The notes beneath the pieces are model-generated. The model did no database searches. It saw only the letters and a program-made list of their open reading frames with translations, and had not been told where the DNA came from. Shown one piece after another: positions 1 to 11,964 of a DNA stretch of 64,000 nt. Made by a program: the position numbers and the translations under genes. The stretch is from the NCBI RefSeq assembly GCF_009727055.1, contig NC_052359.1, positions 7,842,418-7,906,417 of the forward strand, given 5' to 3'. The first letter of the stretch is position 1. Each line of letters opens with the position of its first letter. Source of the stretch: Benincasa hispida (lineage: Eukaryota > Streptophyta > Magnoliopsida > Cucurbitales > Cucurbitaceae).

Positions 1-297
1 AGAGGAATGTCCTTCCATCCCTGGACCCATAACATCACATAATGTTCATGATGCCTATGACAGAGGACTAAGGCCAACGATAAGGCCAAAGTCTATATTC
101 TGGCAAGCTTAACTGAAGTCTTGATAAAAAAGTATGAGCCTATGATCACTGTACGCGAGATCATGGAGTTACTACATGAGATGTTTGGGCAATCGACCAC
201 ACATCTCAGGCATGAAGCTCTAAAGTTCATCTTCAACACTAGGATGAACGAGAGATCATTTGTTAGGGAGCATATCCTTATTTTGATAGTCCACTTT
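1..297 (+). pseudogene. Ty1/copia gag fragment
   Basis: This is the middle of a copia gag, the capsid-like protein that packages element RNA in cytoplasmic particles. The stretch from 121 reads REIMELLHEMFGQ followed by a basic helix and a REHIL motif, matching the better preserved gag at 24497-24856. The first ~110 bases, beginning with an EECP-like motif, are in another frame, so at least one frameshift separates the halves. The N-terminus lies outside the window. The C-terminal part, including the zinc knuckle, is cut off at 297, where an LTR beginning TGTTGGG starts. It is a dead fragment; the family assignment is firm, but the exact parent element is unknown. Confidence 0.8.
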
Positions 298-411
298 TGT
301 TGGGTTTGATGCCTTGAATCTTGTGGGTCATGTAGTTTGTAATTGTATTGTAAAAATATTTTATTTATTGAATAAAATATGAGATGTTTTATTCGACATT
401 TAGTAGTATTA
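298..411 (+). mobile_element. Copia LTR, 5' end (outer LTR, part 1)
   Basis: Begins TGTTGGGTTTGATGCC, the terminal sequence of this copia family (compare the inverted copy ending at 30890). It is interrupted at 411 by a nested LTR and resumes at 2436. It was inserted into, or recombined with, the gag fragment to its left. Confidence 0.75.
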
Positions 412-2435
412 TGAAAGAATACACAAGTATGCAACGAAAGCAAACAGAATCAATAAGCACTCTAATTACATTTAAATTGAGTTCTAAAACATGCATATTC
501 AAGTGGATTTCAAGTTATATACTTTTTGTGATGAAATCTTCAAATCCAAGTTGCTCTTCACTTCAATTCAGCTCCAAATCAGTCACGGAACCACCAAGAG
601 GTATTCTCTACAATTCTCAATCTTGAATTTGAGTGGTGGAACTCAGATTTGAGTAAATTTGTGAAAGTGTTCTTTTTGGGTTTGAAGAGGAGGAAGAAGA
701 AATAATAGAAAACTCTTTTTCCAACCACTTTCTCTTTCAATTCAAAGAGTTTTTATTCAATCCCACCATGCAAGCACTCTTCAGCATCCATAGCCAGCAG
801 CTGCTTGACAATTTCAAGTGGAATTCAGTGTGTGATTTGCATGATTCACACCTCATGTTTGGGTGTTCATGGGAAAAACCCACTAAACATCTAATTTCAA
901 AATTTCCAAATTTCCAATTGATTTCTTTTAACTAATTCTATAATTAATCAAAATTTGATTTAATTAATTCTCAATTAATCAATTTTAAAATTATGAAATC
1001 CAATTTCTTAAATTGAAATTAAAATTGGAATTTAATTTTATTTTTAGTTAATTAAACATATTTAATTAATTAATTAATTTAATATCAAATATTAAATTAA
1101 TTACATACCTAATTTTAAACATGAATCCTATTCATGTAACTAATATTTAAATCAACATTTAAATATTATAATCTCTCCAATTTCATCTAATTTCAACAAA
1201 TTAAACGTCAATTATATCGCATATAACTAAGCAAACCCTAATTTTATTTTGAACTAATTCAAACTCAAAACCCTAATTTCAATTTGAACATTTTCAAATT
1301 GAAGTACAAATTGAACAATTCAAATTGATATCATTCCAAATTCACTCAATTTAATAATTCAAGGTGTTCATGTTTTACGAGCTAGTAAAGGGACCTTATG
1401 GACCTACAGATCATGAGCTCCAACGATTAGATTAATTGACTAAACTCTTTAGACTGAATTAATCAGTATTTGTTAACTATCAAGTCACACCACTATAGCT
1501 CGATAGTTGCACTCTCCTCACTGTAGATATATTTGTGTCCACACGATATAACTATAACTAGTAAGTCGACCCTTCACAGGTTGTTTGTAATACCGACTGG
1601 GTCAATGTGCTGTTTTACCCTCAATATTATGTCTTGTTTCTTAAGTTCCAACTGATCATCTAATGAACAATTGATTTATGATCCAATCACTAAATCGGAT
1701 CCTTCTTGAGCCAGTGAGAGGGTGGGGCCCCTTATTCAAGGCCTGGATTCAGTACTTAAGAGAACAACCTTTCTCCTATCCCTAAACTGGGTAGGCGTGA
1801 ATTCCGTCTTGCACCCTATGTTCCCAGCTATTTACTCGATCTTACCCCTAAAATGAGAGCTTATTGAGCCGATGCTGTTGAGCCAACCCTCACCTATGCA
1901 AAACTAAGGATAATCCCGAATAAACATGAGTTCATAGTTAGCTTAGGATTAAGATTGAGTTACCTAGGTCATCTAAGTAAAATAGTCAGTCTTAAACAAT
2001 AAACAACGTTAAAAAGTAAGAGTGACTTATTTCTTGGTTCGATCTTATGAAAACTCATTGCATAGAACGCCCCCCTTCTCATGTCAATACATGAACGAAT
2101 TTGGATCGCTTCGTTTGTAGTATCTTTACAACAACTTGTAACAGCTACAGAGTACGGCCGCATCCAATAGTGTTACCAGAATAAGGTACCCAATCTTAAT
2201 CATGTACTATTGACCGTTTTGGCCATTTACTCGAACTTGATCCATCTTTATGTCTCTATATAAAGTTCAAGTATTCATTTAATAGCCATGGATCTTAGTT
2301 TATTGGATTTATACTTTATGGATGCAATTAATAGATTCAATACCTTTATTGAAGAAATGTTGAATAATATCTTTTATTGATAATAGAATATGTTTAATTT
2401 TACAAATTATGAGTTTTAGGACATAAAACCCAACA
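412..2435 (-). mobile_element. Solo copia LTR nested in another LTR
   Basis: About 2.0 kb with no coding sequence. On the minus strand it starts TGTTGGGTTTTATGTCC (right edge, 2435) and ends in CA at 412. It is flanked by TATTA (407-411) and CATTA (2436-2440), a 5-bp target-site duplication with one change. The host LTR reads on across the site, as the homologous copy around 30780-30800 shows. Inside are an AT-only block (about 1060-1110) and a GGGGCCCC palindrome (about 1726) shared with the other copia LTRs. A solo LTR is what remains after the two LTRs of an insertion recombine. Confidence 0.82.
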
Positions 2436-3048
2436 CATTAACCTACAAAACCAATAAACTAACATCCAAGGTTATCATCTGTAGCTTAAATATGTATGTA
2501 GAGACATACAGATAGATCATGTTTAAGTGATAACCTAAATGGTTTGTAGTAGATGGATAATGCCGGATACCTTATCCTGGTGACACTAAGAATACAACCT
2601 GCTTTGTAGATGTTATAATTGCTATAAAATGCTACAAATGGTCCGATCTTGATCATTCATATAGAGACATGTGAGTAGGGGTGTTCTATACAAAGAAGTT
2701 TGAATAAGATCGGACCATAAAATGACTAGTCTCATTATATAACACCGTTCATAATAGAGACTTACATTTCACTAAGATGACCATAGGTGACATGACCTGA
2801 ATCCTAAGTGAGTTGTGAACTCCTGCTTATGAACGCAGTCCTTTGATTTGTATGGGTGAGAGTGGTCAGATTGCCCACTCAATAAGCCTACCATTTTGGG
2901 GGTTCGTTTAATTGGGGAGTTGGGAATACAACTACACAAGACGAAATTCACTCCTTCCTTGATGTCGGGATAAGTAAATAAATTACTCCCTTACGGTAGA
3001 AGCAAGACGGAACACAATTATACAAGTCGAAATTCACTCCTTCCCAGA
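2436..3048 (+). mobile_element. Copia LTR, outer LTR part 2, 3' truncated
   Basis: Continuation of the LTR started at 298, homologous to the inverted fragment at 30436-30890. The last ~50 bases repeat a CGAAATTCACTCCTTCC segment already seen near 2943. The LTR then stops abruptly against minus-strand gag, so its 3' half is lost. No coding sequence. Confidence 0.7.
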
Positions 3049-3718
3049 TTTACTCTCAGAAGATGATTCTTTCTAGAGTTCCTCTTTGAGGTAGAAGCAA
3101 CATTTGCTTCTGCCTCTGAACCTTTATTTTTCAATAAAGATTCGTAAATCTGGAGTTCGTTGAGAAGAGTCATCAGGTTGTACTCTATCTTATCCATCAT
3201 AGCATTCGTTTTGAATTGAAAAAAGCTCTTCGGAAGAGACTGCATGATGAATCCAACTTGACTCTTCCCATTCATGACGGCTCCGTTCACTTCTGCAATA
3301 TTAAAGTGAACCATCATGTTCAAAACATGTTCCCTTACAGAGGTTCCTTTCTTCATTCTGTAGTGTAAACAAATTTAATTGCGTCATACATGACAGATAT
3401 GGACGGTTGTCCAAACAGGCCTTATAAAGACTTCATGATCACTCTTGCATTAGTTAACTTCTCGTGTTTCTTAGATAGTACATCAGATATACTGACTAAA
3501 ATATAAACCCGAGCCCTCTCATTAGCTTTGACCCATCTATCGTACGCATCTTGAACTGTTCAGTTTGTGTTGGGACTAGGGGTTGGAGGACACTCCTCTA
3601 TTAAAACGAATTGAAGATCATCTATTACTAATATCTTGTTGATATTCGATTTCCAAGTTTCGTAATTGTCGCCGTTAAGTTTTTCTGAAGCTAGCAGTTG
3701 TATAATTGATGTTGTCAT
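3049..3718 (-). pseudogene. Copia-1 gag, N-terminal two thirds
   Basis: Minus-strand copia gag. The start codon is at 3716-3718 and the opening residues read MTTSIIQLLASEKLNGDN, the usual start of this gag family. An EECP-like motif follows, then the segment HVLNMMVHFNIAEVNG. Frames change near 3360, where the first part (3718-3360) meets an open stretch from 3356. The serine/lysine-rich linker begins but the CCHC zinc knuckle is missing, because the sequence is cut near 3049 by a plus-strand LTR. Upstream lie a long leader and a tRNA-Met primer site, so this is the 5' end of the Copia-1 internal region. Gag would bind RNA and build the particle; this copy cannot. Confidence 0.8.
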
Positions 3719-5724
3719 TGCTGAAAAGTAAACAATTTATTAGTGAATTGATTAGCTCTAATTTTTAATCCAATTTATTAAGCAAATAATAATGTACCTA
3801 CACTCGTTGTTCTTTTGTTACGATAATTCAGTAAGTCAGAATAGCCCTTATCGAAGGGCATTTGACTACTCCTTCACTAAATCAAGACATTCTTGACTAA
3901 ATATTAATACCAGAACAACTTTATCCTTATATTACTTAGTTACCGTTTATTTGGTCAAGAACTTTACTAACACTTAGTAAGTCTTGTAAGTGTAAACCTG
4001 CCATTTTCAAATTACAGAGATCAGAATCAAACAAGACATCGAAGGAGAAACAATTGTTTGAAAAAAGACCTAAATAACTCCATCCATTTTTGGAGTTTAC
4101 GATGTTCCGAATCCTATGTTACAACCCTCCAAAGGGATCGTCGTGGTTAACGACTAGCTAGTGATGCCTAAAAACGACAATAGGCTCCACATAGAAATCT
4201 CACAATGTGACCTGATGGAAGAGACCATAGGACGTGTTGACACACACCTTTCACCCACTTACTATGAACTACTTCCCTTATTCACTTGGGTATTGACCCA
4301 TGCAAACACTTTCTGAAGGGAGGTTGCCCAAATAACAACTCGAAGTCGAGCATGGATCTCACGGTGTAAACTCTTAGGGACGTGAGGACTAAATAATATA
4401 TCTCATATATTATTAACTCCCACTGAAGTGTTCTATTTTATAAAAAATGGGTAATGACTTGGTTATCAACCGAATAATTTTATACAACCTAAGTCTAGGT
4501 AATTTTTCCTAGTATAACTCTTATATCGGGATTTAACCTATGATGTCTAGGTGAAAAACCAATTTTGTTACCTTACACCACTCACACATGCTCATAAAAC
4601 TAGGGCTATTGACTTAGATGCCAGTTTGATCTCCAGGTAGGAGGTGTTCCATAAACCATCAACTTAAGTACCCCCAACCTTAGACAAGATCTCCCCGGGT
4701 AAGTAAACAACTCTTGTTAACAAGTAATCAATCTATTTTAACTCTTAAAAAAATGATTGAATTGCATGGGTTAATCCTAGGTGAGCATACAATTTATCTT
4801 TGTTATAGATTTTAAAAGTTTAGGTTATTTTATAACAATTATAAAACCCTAGAACATTCATCTATAACATGCTTCCTTAATAAAAAATCATGCTTTGATA
4901 TGACACTTATATTAAATTATGAAAATCTAAGCATGCATACTATATACATCATCACACTTATAACATATAACAAATGCATGCCACATATTTATCCTATGGT
5001 GGGGTTTTTTAAAACTATATGCATACATATTAAAAACAATATCATACATCACATGCATAATACTTAAACAACACTAAAGTGGATCAGTTTTGACATTAAA
5101 ACAAACAAATAACTAAATTATTACATAAATCAGCAAGCAACTCCCTCAAACTGGAATCAAACCTTTTGAACCAACCCGAACAATCCAAAAACCACTCGAA
5201 CAGGCTCAAAAACTCTAAAAGACTAGGTTAAACCAGTCAAACCAGCTCAACCAAGTCGAATCAGATTGGTCAACACATGCAGGTCAGTCAATGACTGGAG
5301 CAACCGGGCGTGGGGGTTGGGACTCGAGTCGAGAAGCGGGTTAAGTACAGATGTCAGACAGGGCAAAGCCAGAGGCGTGCATGGGAGCTTCAATGAACCG
5401 GTCGGATCAACGGGCTGTGGGTTAGGTTCTCGAGTTTGGGAGGCTGAAACGGGTCGTGAGCCTTTTCTTCACCAATTCTCTCGGCAAACTTGAGTTCTAC
5501 CACTTTTTTTGAACAAATGAAGGCTTAATTGGACTCTAATGACTCCATAAAAAAATACAGACCTTTTGCAACATATTAATGCTCATATACATGTGAGTAA
5601 TTACAATTTCAACAACAAAATAATGAGAAAACAAATGCCAAAACCATAATGTATCCACTTTAGCCCACAAAGCATTCATCATATGAAAAACACCCACCAA
5701 ATGCAATAGAACGTTATAAGCATA
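3719..5724 (-). mobile_element. Copia-1 5' leader (about 2 kb, untranslated)
   Basis: Non-coding stretch between the primer site (5725) and gag (3718). It is related to the leaders of Copia-2 (21716-22385), Copia-3 (35784-36446 and 41966-43169) and Copia-4 (50902-51850). The best conserved part surrounds 4085-4145 (minus strand: CTTTGGAGGGTTGTAACATA). A GC-richer part at about 5160-5480 parallels 36110-36440. Short open frames here (for example 5266-5493 plus) have no family support. Confidence 0.7.
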
Positions 5725-5735
5725 CTCTGATACCA
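5725..5735 (-). promoter_or_regulatory. tRNA-Met primer-binding site of Copia-1
   Basis: On the minus strand this reads TGGTATCAGAG, complementary to the 3' end of plant initiator tRNA-Met, which primes minus-strand DNA synthesis. It sits two bases inside the LTR edge at 5738, the standard spacing. Confidence 0.9.
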
Positions 5736-5737
5736 AT

Positions 5738-7599
5738 TGATGGATAAAAAGAAGCATGCATAGCGGAAGTAATAGATTAATAACGCTCTAATTACAAGTA
5801 ATAAACAAGGATTAAGCATGCAAAAGGGTTAGAAATACAACCTTTGTAGTTTCCACAAGAATCTTCCTCTCTGTGAGTAATCGACACCACCAACGGTAAA
5901 TCCTCGCTATTCTTCGGTTGAAGAACATTGTTGTGGGACTGAATTTTTTGGTCAAAGGGAACTTCACTAAATAATTTGGAGAGTCAAAGAGAATTTGTGG
6001 AAAATTATGGTTAGATAATCAAGGAAGCATTAACCTTTTTCATTTGGAAAAACAAAACTATTTATAAACCAAACACATGCAAAATCTCTTCTTACATGGC
6101 CTCCACCTCAAACTCCATTAGCATGAAAAAGATGGGTGCCAAGCTTAGTATGATCCACTTCATAACTCACCTAGTTAGTGGAAAAATCCAACAATTGGAT
6201 TTTCCCACTAACTAATCTTTTATCAAAATAAATTTATAAAAAATCAATTTTTTTGACAAAATATGAAATACATTTTTCATATTTTAGAAATTATTTAAGT
6301 AAAATAATTTTAATTAAATAAAATAAAAATTTTAATATCACATATTAAATTGACTTTGACACCTAATTTTGATTAATCACATTAATCAATTTTTAAAACA
6401 CTTTCATGCTAATATTTTATTTAATATTAAATATACTCTCCAAAAGTAATTAATTATTATTTAACTGTAAAGTATATCTTATATAAAATATAATTTTTCC
6501 TAAATGTCGAATTTGAACATTCCAAATTCTCACTTTACCTAATTCTTCAATTTTGTCCGTAGTGAGCCAGCAAGGAGACCCGATGGACCTACAGATCATG
6601 GGCTCCAATGATTCGAGACTAACGGTCAAACTCTTTAACCTAGTTAATCAACATTCTCTAACTAACAGGACTGTCCATTATAGTCTGTAGTTACACTCCC
6701 CTCACTGTAGATATATTTTATGTCAATTTGTTATAAGCGTCATCATTAAGTTGATCCTTCACAGGTTGTTCGTAACCTCAGCTAGGTCAATTACCGTTTT
6801 ACCCCTAAGTTACATCTTTTCTCCTTAAGTACCATTGTCCCTTATGAAAAATTAATTTAGGATCTTAATCACTAAATCCATTCCCTCTCAGGCTAGCGAG
6901 AGGATGGGGCCCCCTGTTCAAGACCCAAGGTCAGCCTTTAAGGGAACTATCTTTCTACTATCCCTAAAATGGGTTGGAGTGAATTCCATCTTGCAAATTC
7001 TATGTCCCCAACTATCTACCTGGACTTATCCCTGAAATGGAAGACATTTTGAGCAGCGCTACTGAGCTTACCCTCACCTGTGTAGATCAAGGGACAATCC
7101 CGAATAAATAGGAGTTCATAGATAACTCAAGATTCAGATCAAGATATCTAGGTCATCAAGAAGTGAAATTAATCAGTGTTAATCGTAAACGGTGTTAATA
7201 CGTAACAATGATTATTTCGTGGTCAGTCTTACACAATCTCATTGTGTAGAACACCCCCGCTCACATGTCTTTACATAAATGAACCGATCACATCGTTTAT
7301 GACACTTTACAACATTTGTAACAATCATAAAGTTGGTCGTATTCAATAGTATCTCCAGAAATAAGTACCCAACTTAATCCAAGTACTATAGATTATTTAA
7401 GCTATTTTACTCGAACTTGATCCAGTTTATGTCTCCACATAAAGTCCAAGTATTCATTACAATAGTCAAGGGTTCGTAGTTTATTGGATTTAGAGTTATT
7501 AAACAATCAATTCCTTTTCATTTAACAACATTTGTCTGAATAAACTTCATATATGTTTACTGTTCACAAACTATGAGTTTTAGGATATACAACCGAACA
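5738..7599 (-). mobile_element. Copia-1 LTR, complete, between pol and leader
   Basis: 1862-bp LTR. On the minus strand it starts TGTTCGGTTGTATATCC at 7599 and ends in CA at 5738. It is preceded by a polypurine tract (7600-7610) and pol, and followed by a primer site, leader and gag. It is therefore a 3' LTR to one internal region and a 5' LTR to another. It carries the family AT-rich and GGGGCCCC blocks and a minus-strand TATA box at 6059-6066. No coding sequence. Confidence 0.85.
6059..6066 (-). promoter_or_regulatory. LTR TATA box
   Basis: Minus strand TATAAATA within a TTTATAAATAG context, about 320 bases from the LTR 3' end. This is a sensible place for the U3/R start of transcription. 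Confidence 0.5.
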
Positions 7600-8661
7600 A
7601 ACTCCCACTTGGACTAAAACTCCTAGTGGGTTACAACAAAGTTGAGTACTGTGAGAGAAATCTAAATATAATAAACTAGGGCATCCCACAGTCACTATTT
7701 CTCCCACTTACCCTATTTATTCTCCCCGTAGTCCTAAACTCTTCAGGTGACCCTCAAAATCTTAGTCGGGAGGGCCTTTGTAAATGGATTAACAATATTG
7801 TGCTAAGACGCTATCTCACAATAACGTCTTCTCTTAGCAGGTCTCTCTGATGAGATGATATTTGCGCTCAATATGTTTTCCGCGTTTATGGCTTCTAGGT
7901 TCTTTGGAGTTCGCTACTGCCCCACTATTTATCGCAATATAAAGTGATTGACAGATGCATGTCTGGAACAACTTCCAGATCAGTTAGGAGCTTCCTAAGC
8001 CATACTGCTTCCTTGGCTGTTTCACATGCAGCAATATATTCTGCTTTCATTGTGGAGTCTGCAATGCAACTCTGCTTAATACTTCTCTATACTATTGTTC
8101 CTCCATTTAGAGTGAACACCGATCCCGAAGTAGATCTCCTAGAGCCTATATCAGTCTTAAAATTGGAGTCAGTGTATCCTGTAAGGATCAAATCCTTATT
8201 TCCATATACCAGCACGTAGTTCCTCGTTCTCCTAAGATACTTGAGAAATTTTTTAATAGCATTCCAATGTGCATAACCAGGATTGGACTGATACCTACTG
8301 ACTTTTCCTACTGCAAAGCATATGTTTGGATGAGTACATAGCGTTGCATACATCTGATTTCTGACTGTTGTTGCATAGGGAACCCGTCTCATATCCTCAA
8401 CTTCTTGAGGTGTCTTAGGACATTGTTCCTTTGACAAATGTATTCCATTCCTAAAAGGTAAAAGACCCCTTTTGGAATCCTACATCTTAAACCTAGACAA
8501 CACCTTGTCTATATAAGATGTTTGAGACATAGCTAGCGTTCTATTCTTTCGGTTTCGAACTATTTGAATCTCAAGAACATACTGCGCCTTTCCTAGATCT
8601 TTCATCTAAAATTGGGTTGCTAGCCAATTTTTTATGTCAGTTAGGTATCCTACATTATTCC
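7600..8661 (-). pseudogene. Copia-1 pol: end of RT, RNase H, polypurine tract
   Basis: Minus-strand C-terminal pol. From 8661 downward come the end of reverse transcriptase (DIKNWLATQF, then QYVLEIQIVRNRKNRT) with an in-frame stop, then the long open piece 8437-8087. That piece has the copia connection and RNase H motifs PNICFAVG, LKYLRRTRNYVLVYG, GYTDSNF and STSGSVF. A further segment (8086-7940) holds DSTMKAEYIAACETAKEAVWL, and PRSHKRGKHIERKYH-like sequence lies near 7850-7900. RNase H would degrade the RNA of the RNA-DNA hybrid. The polypurine tract AAGTGGGAGTT (7600-7610, minus) touches the LTR. Stops and frameshifts make it inactive. It continues at 10102 beyond an inserted LTR. Confidence 0.85.
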
Positions 8662-10101
8662 TGATAGCTCTGAAAAAAACTATTATTCTTAGCTTAATTC
8701 GAGCTCGTTATCGAATTTTATGTGTTTATTTTTCTATTTTGTAGGTATCGAGTAATCAAGAGGTAGAATTAATCATTTGGTGAAGAACGAGATTAATTTT
8801 AAGCAATTTGGAGTTGATTTGAGCATCCAGGCTTTAAAGGAGTTGAAATTACCAAAATGTCATTGAGTTCCACCTAGTACAATCAGCCATTGAGTATTAT
8901 CGAGTACCATCATGTAAAAGGCTATCGAGTAATTGAGTAAAATGACATTGAGTATAATTGAGTACCATCAAGTAAAATTACCATCGAGTAAAATGCTACC
9001 GAGTAAACGAGCGTCGAGTTAATCGAGCATCGAGTATTGAGTAACCGAGCATCGAGTATTGAGTTTTTGATAGAATGCTCACCTTGCAATGCTCGGTGAT
9101 GTTCAACCTCACCACCGTTGCAACGTTTCCCTGATGCTCGTGGCCTTTCCTGTCGAGCATTGCAACACTGTGAAGATTTCAATAAATACTGCTCTTCGGC
9201 TTTAGGTCAAAACATCATGAACTTTGGAGGCGGGATTGATGGAGGCTGAAGTTAAACTTCATTCTTCTTCTATTTCCTTCAATTTGTAGTATCTTTAGGT
9301 TAGTTTTTCTCTTTGTTTTGGGTTGTAATTGATATATTGGAGGTTCATTTTTTATTTTTCTATGAATTGAGAGATAATTTCTTGTTAATTTCTTTGAACA
9401 AGAGCCTTATGTTTAATTCTTGAATGTTTTCTATCTGACAAATTATTTTATTGAAATTCTTGTATGCAAAATCATTCTAGCATATGCATATATTGATTGA
9501 TTTAGTTGCACGTATTAGGATCGCATGTGTGAAGTCTAGAATTTTTCTGACCAAATGTACGTATGCCCTAATATAATCTTTTCTAAATAAATCATGCTGT
9601 AAGATATGGCTTTTCGACTTGTAGTATGGTTCAACTATTGAACCCTTTCTTAATGCTTTTTAGTTTTAACTTGTATGTCGCTAAGAAGGAAAAGTTTTAA
9701 ATTGAATTAGGGCTGGTTTGGAATTTTATCGAATTTGACTAATTGGGCTATTAGATTTTGTAATAGGTGGAGGGGTTGACAGATTCAATGTAATTAATTG
9801 ATGCCTAATGAAAGAAATTGCATAGGAAACTCTCTCTTGCTCTAGAAATTAGATAGATCTCTATCCTAGATTAATTTACCCTTTTATTTCAATTTCACGC
9901 ATTTATCTTTTCCCACCAAGACCCTCCATTTATCACTCTAGTTAGAAAATTAACTTAACGAAACCAATCATGCTTCTTTGTGGATCGACTCGGACTTACC
10001 ACTATTGCTACATCTTTGTAGTGATAGGAGTAGTTCGGTATTATAAATTTTCTTTTGATGAAGTCTGAAGCTTATTAACGACGTAAGTTTCAGGCCTGTC
10101 A
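8662..10101 (+). mobile_element. Athila/Tat-type solo LTR inserted in Copia-1 RT
   Basis: 1440 bp starting TGATAGCTCTG and ending GGCCTGTCA, flanked by perfect 5-bp duplications ATTCC (8657-8661 and 10102-10106). Removing it rejoins the copia reverse transcriptase just after the YVDD region. It is homologous along its length to the LTR at 11965-13449. It contains a CGAGTA-rich minisatellite and a possible TATA (AATAAATA, 9180-9187). No coding sequence. Confidence 0.92.
8860..9070 (+). repeat. Degenerate CGAGTA minisatellite
   Basis: More than a dozen loosely spaced copies of (A/T)CGAGTA or TTGAGTA within ~210 bases, with irregular 10-25 base spacing. It lies inside the solo LTR and is absent at this length from the related LTR at 11965, so it expanded in this copy. 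Confidence 0.7.
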
Positions 10102-10851
10102 ATTCCCAATAAGTAGGATATCATCTACATACAAAACTAGAAATGCAAGTGGAGTTGAAGATCTTTTTGTATACACATAGTTCATCAATGTTCTGTTCAA
10201 GCTATAAGATTTGATCGCAACATCAAATCTTATATTCCAGGTTCTGGATGCCTGTTTCAATCCATAAATAGATCTATTCAGTTTGCAAAACTTCTGCTTC
10301 CGACCTTGTTCAATGAACCTTTCTGGTTGGACCATATAAATACTCTCTTTAAGATTGCCATTTAGAAAAGCAGTCTTGACATCCTATTTCATAATTATAA
10401 AAAGTGGCAATGGACAAGAGTATCCTTATTGATTTAATTATAGCAACAGGTGAGAAGGTTTCTTCATAGTCTACCCCTCAACCTGGGTATAACCCTTTGC
10501 TACTAACCGGGCTTTATAGATCTGTACCTTCGCCATATGGTCTCTTTTACTCTTGTAGATCCACTTACAACCGATAGGTCTTACCTTATCAGGTTTATCT
10601 ACAAGTTCCCAGACTGAATTAAAGTACATAGACTCTATTTCAAGGTTCATGGCTTTGATCCACTGATCTTGATCAACATCATCCACTGCTTGTTTATAAG
10701 TTAATGGATCCCCTAAGCCATCATCAGATATGGTGACTTAAGTTCAGTTAAACCCATATAGCGGTCAGGCTATCTTACAACCCTCCCACTACGTCGAGGC
10801 TCTCTCAACTCTTGAGTAAGATGTGATGGACCAAATGTCCTTGATCTATCC
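10102..10851 (-). pseudogene. Copia-1 pol: linker and first part of RT
   Basis: Minus-strand pol. From 10851 downward come the integrase-RT linker (RYMGLTET-like near 10750-10780) and the first RT block (10686-10471: ESMYFNSVWELVDKP, GCKWIYKSKRD, YKARLVAKGYTQ). Then comes RT core 10335-10099 with KLNRSIYGLKQASRTWN and the catalytic LYVDDILLIG at about 10115-10131. Frames differ between blocks. RT would copy element RNA into DNA. The sequence upstream of 10851 (integrase, protease) is replaced by the Tat-2 element. The downstream remainder is at 7600-8661. It is nearly identical in layout to Copia-5 at 63304-64000. Confidence 0.85.
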
Positions 10852-11964
10852 GCCATCCCATGCGCGATTATGTTTTTAGGGCAAGTTTTATGTTCGCTTG
10901 TTCTTTTCATTTTTAAGCTTTACTTGAGATACATTGGGGACAATGTAATTTTAGAGTTGGGGGTGGGGTACCTGTTGGGTAGTTTTATCTTAGCTCGGGG
11001 TCCTTGAGCGCTGTGCTCAGACTATGCTTTCTGTGCTTTGATTGTTTTGTTTGCTCTTTGCTCTGTTGTTATTATGATGCACTCTTTTTGTGATAAAATT
11101 TGCATGAAAGAATGTTAGGAAAGCATGATCATGATTTTTAGCCCAATTTTAAAAATTTTCTTTTCTTTCATGTATCTTTAAGTCATTTTTTTGCGAAATT
11201 AAAGTCTTGCATGCTTGGAATTTAGTTATCTGGTTTTTATTTTTGTTGTCACCCCGAAAGGTCTACCTTTGACATAGAAGTAACTTTACTTGTTTTAGAA
11301 CGAAACTAGATAAAGTGTATAAAATAGGGCTTATTGTGAATAAAAAAAGAGAAAAAGAAAGAAAAGCAAATTAGTTGCATTTAATAAAAAAAAGGCAATA
11401 AAAAGGTAGTAAAAAAAATGAGGCAATAGCTAGCTTGCTTGTTAAAAATAGTGTGTGTGAGTGCATAGATAGAGGTGAAAAGAGTTACCTCTACCATGTC
11501 TGGTAGGGCCCCACAGAAAAGAATGGATAGGTTCCCGATGGTGGGGTGTGAAATCTAACCCTCTAGGTAAAAGAAATGCCCTTCATGTTTTTTTTGTGTG
11601 TGTTTAGGCACCTTTGTTTTAGTGTTGCCCCCTTTTTTTTGTGAGTTTCATATGTCCAAGGTTGATAACTGAACTAGAGTAGGGGAAAATGGGATGAGGA
11701 CGCTATAAAACTTTTCCGGGCCGTGCAAGCTTAACTAACAAGACTCTAGGCCCACTCATGCATGAATAGATTAAGAATCATTCTTGAAATTGTGCTTCAT
11801 TGATTGATTGTAATTGAATTTCGTTCTTGATTGCAATCTTTATTCTAATTGACTGTTAAGACTGGAGTAGCAACTTTGCTATTAGAGCAAGCATGCGTTT
11901 CATGATTGTTTGATTGTGTGTTTTTACCTTGCTTGGGACGAGCAAGAATTAAGTTGGGGGTGTT
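10852..11964 (+). mobile_element. Tat-2 3' untranslated region and polypurine tract
   Basis: Non-coding, homologous to the minus-strand stretch 34200-33058. It contains the shared ACATTGGGGACAATGTA segment (about 10934), A-rich and T-rich runs, and ends with the Athila/Tat 3' signature: GACGAGCAAGAATTAAG then GTTGGGGGTGTT (11937-11964) touching the LTR. No ORF is supported here. It starts abruptly at a breakpoint with Copia-1 pol. Confidence 0.75.

Noticed and set aside
5266..5493. 75-codon plus-strand ORF in GC-richer sequence
   Set aside because: It lies in the minus-strand Copia-1 leader and the homologous leader at 36110-36440 does not keep the frame.
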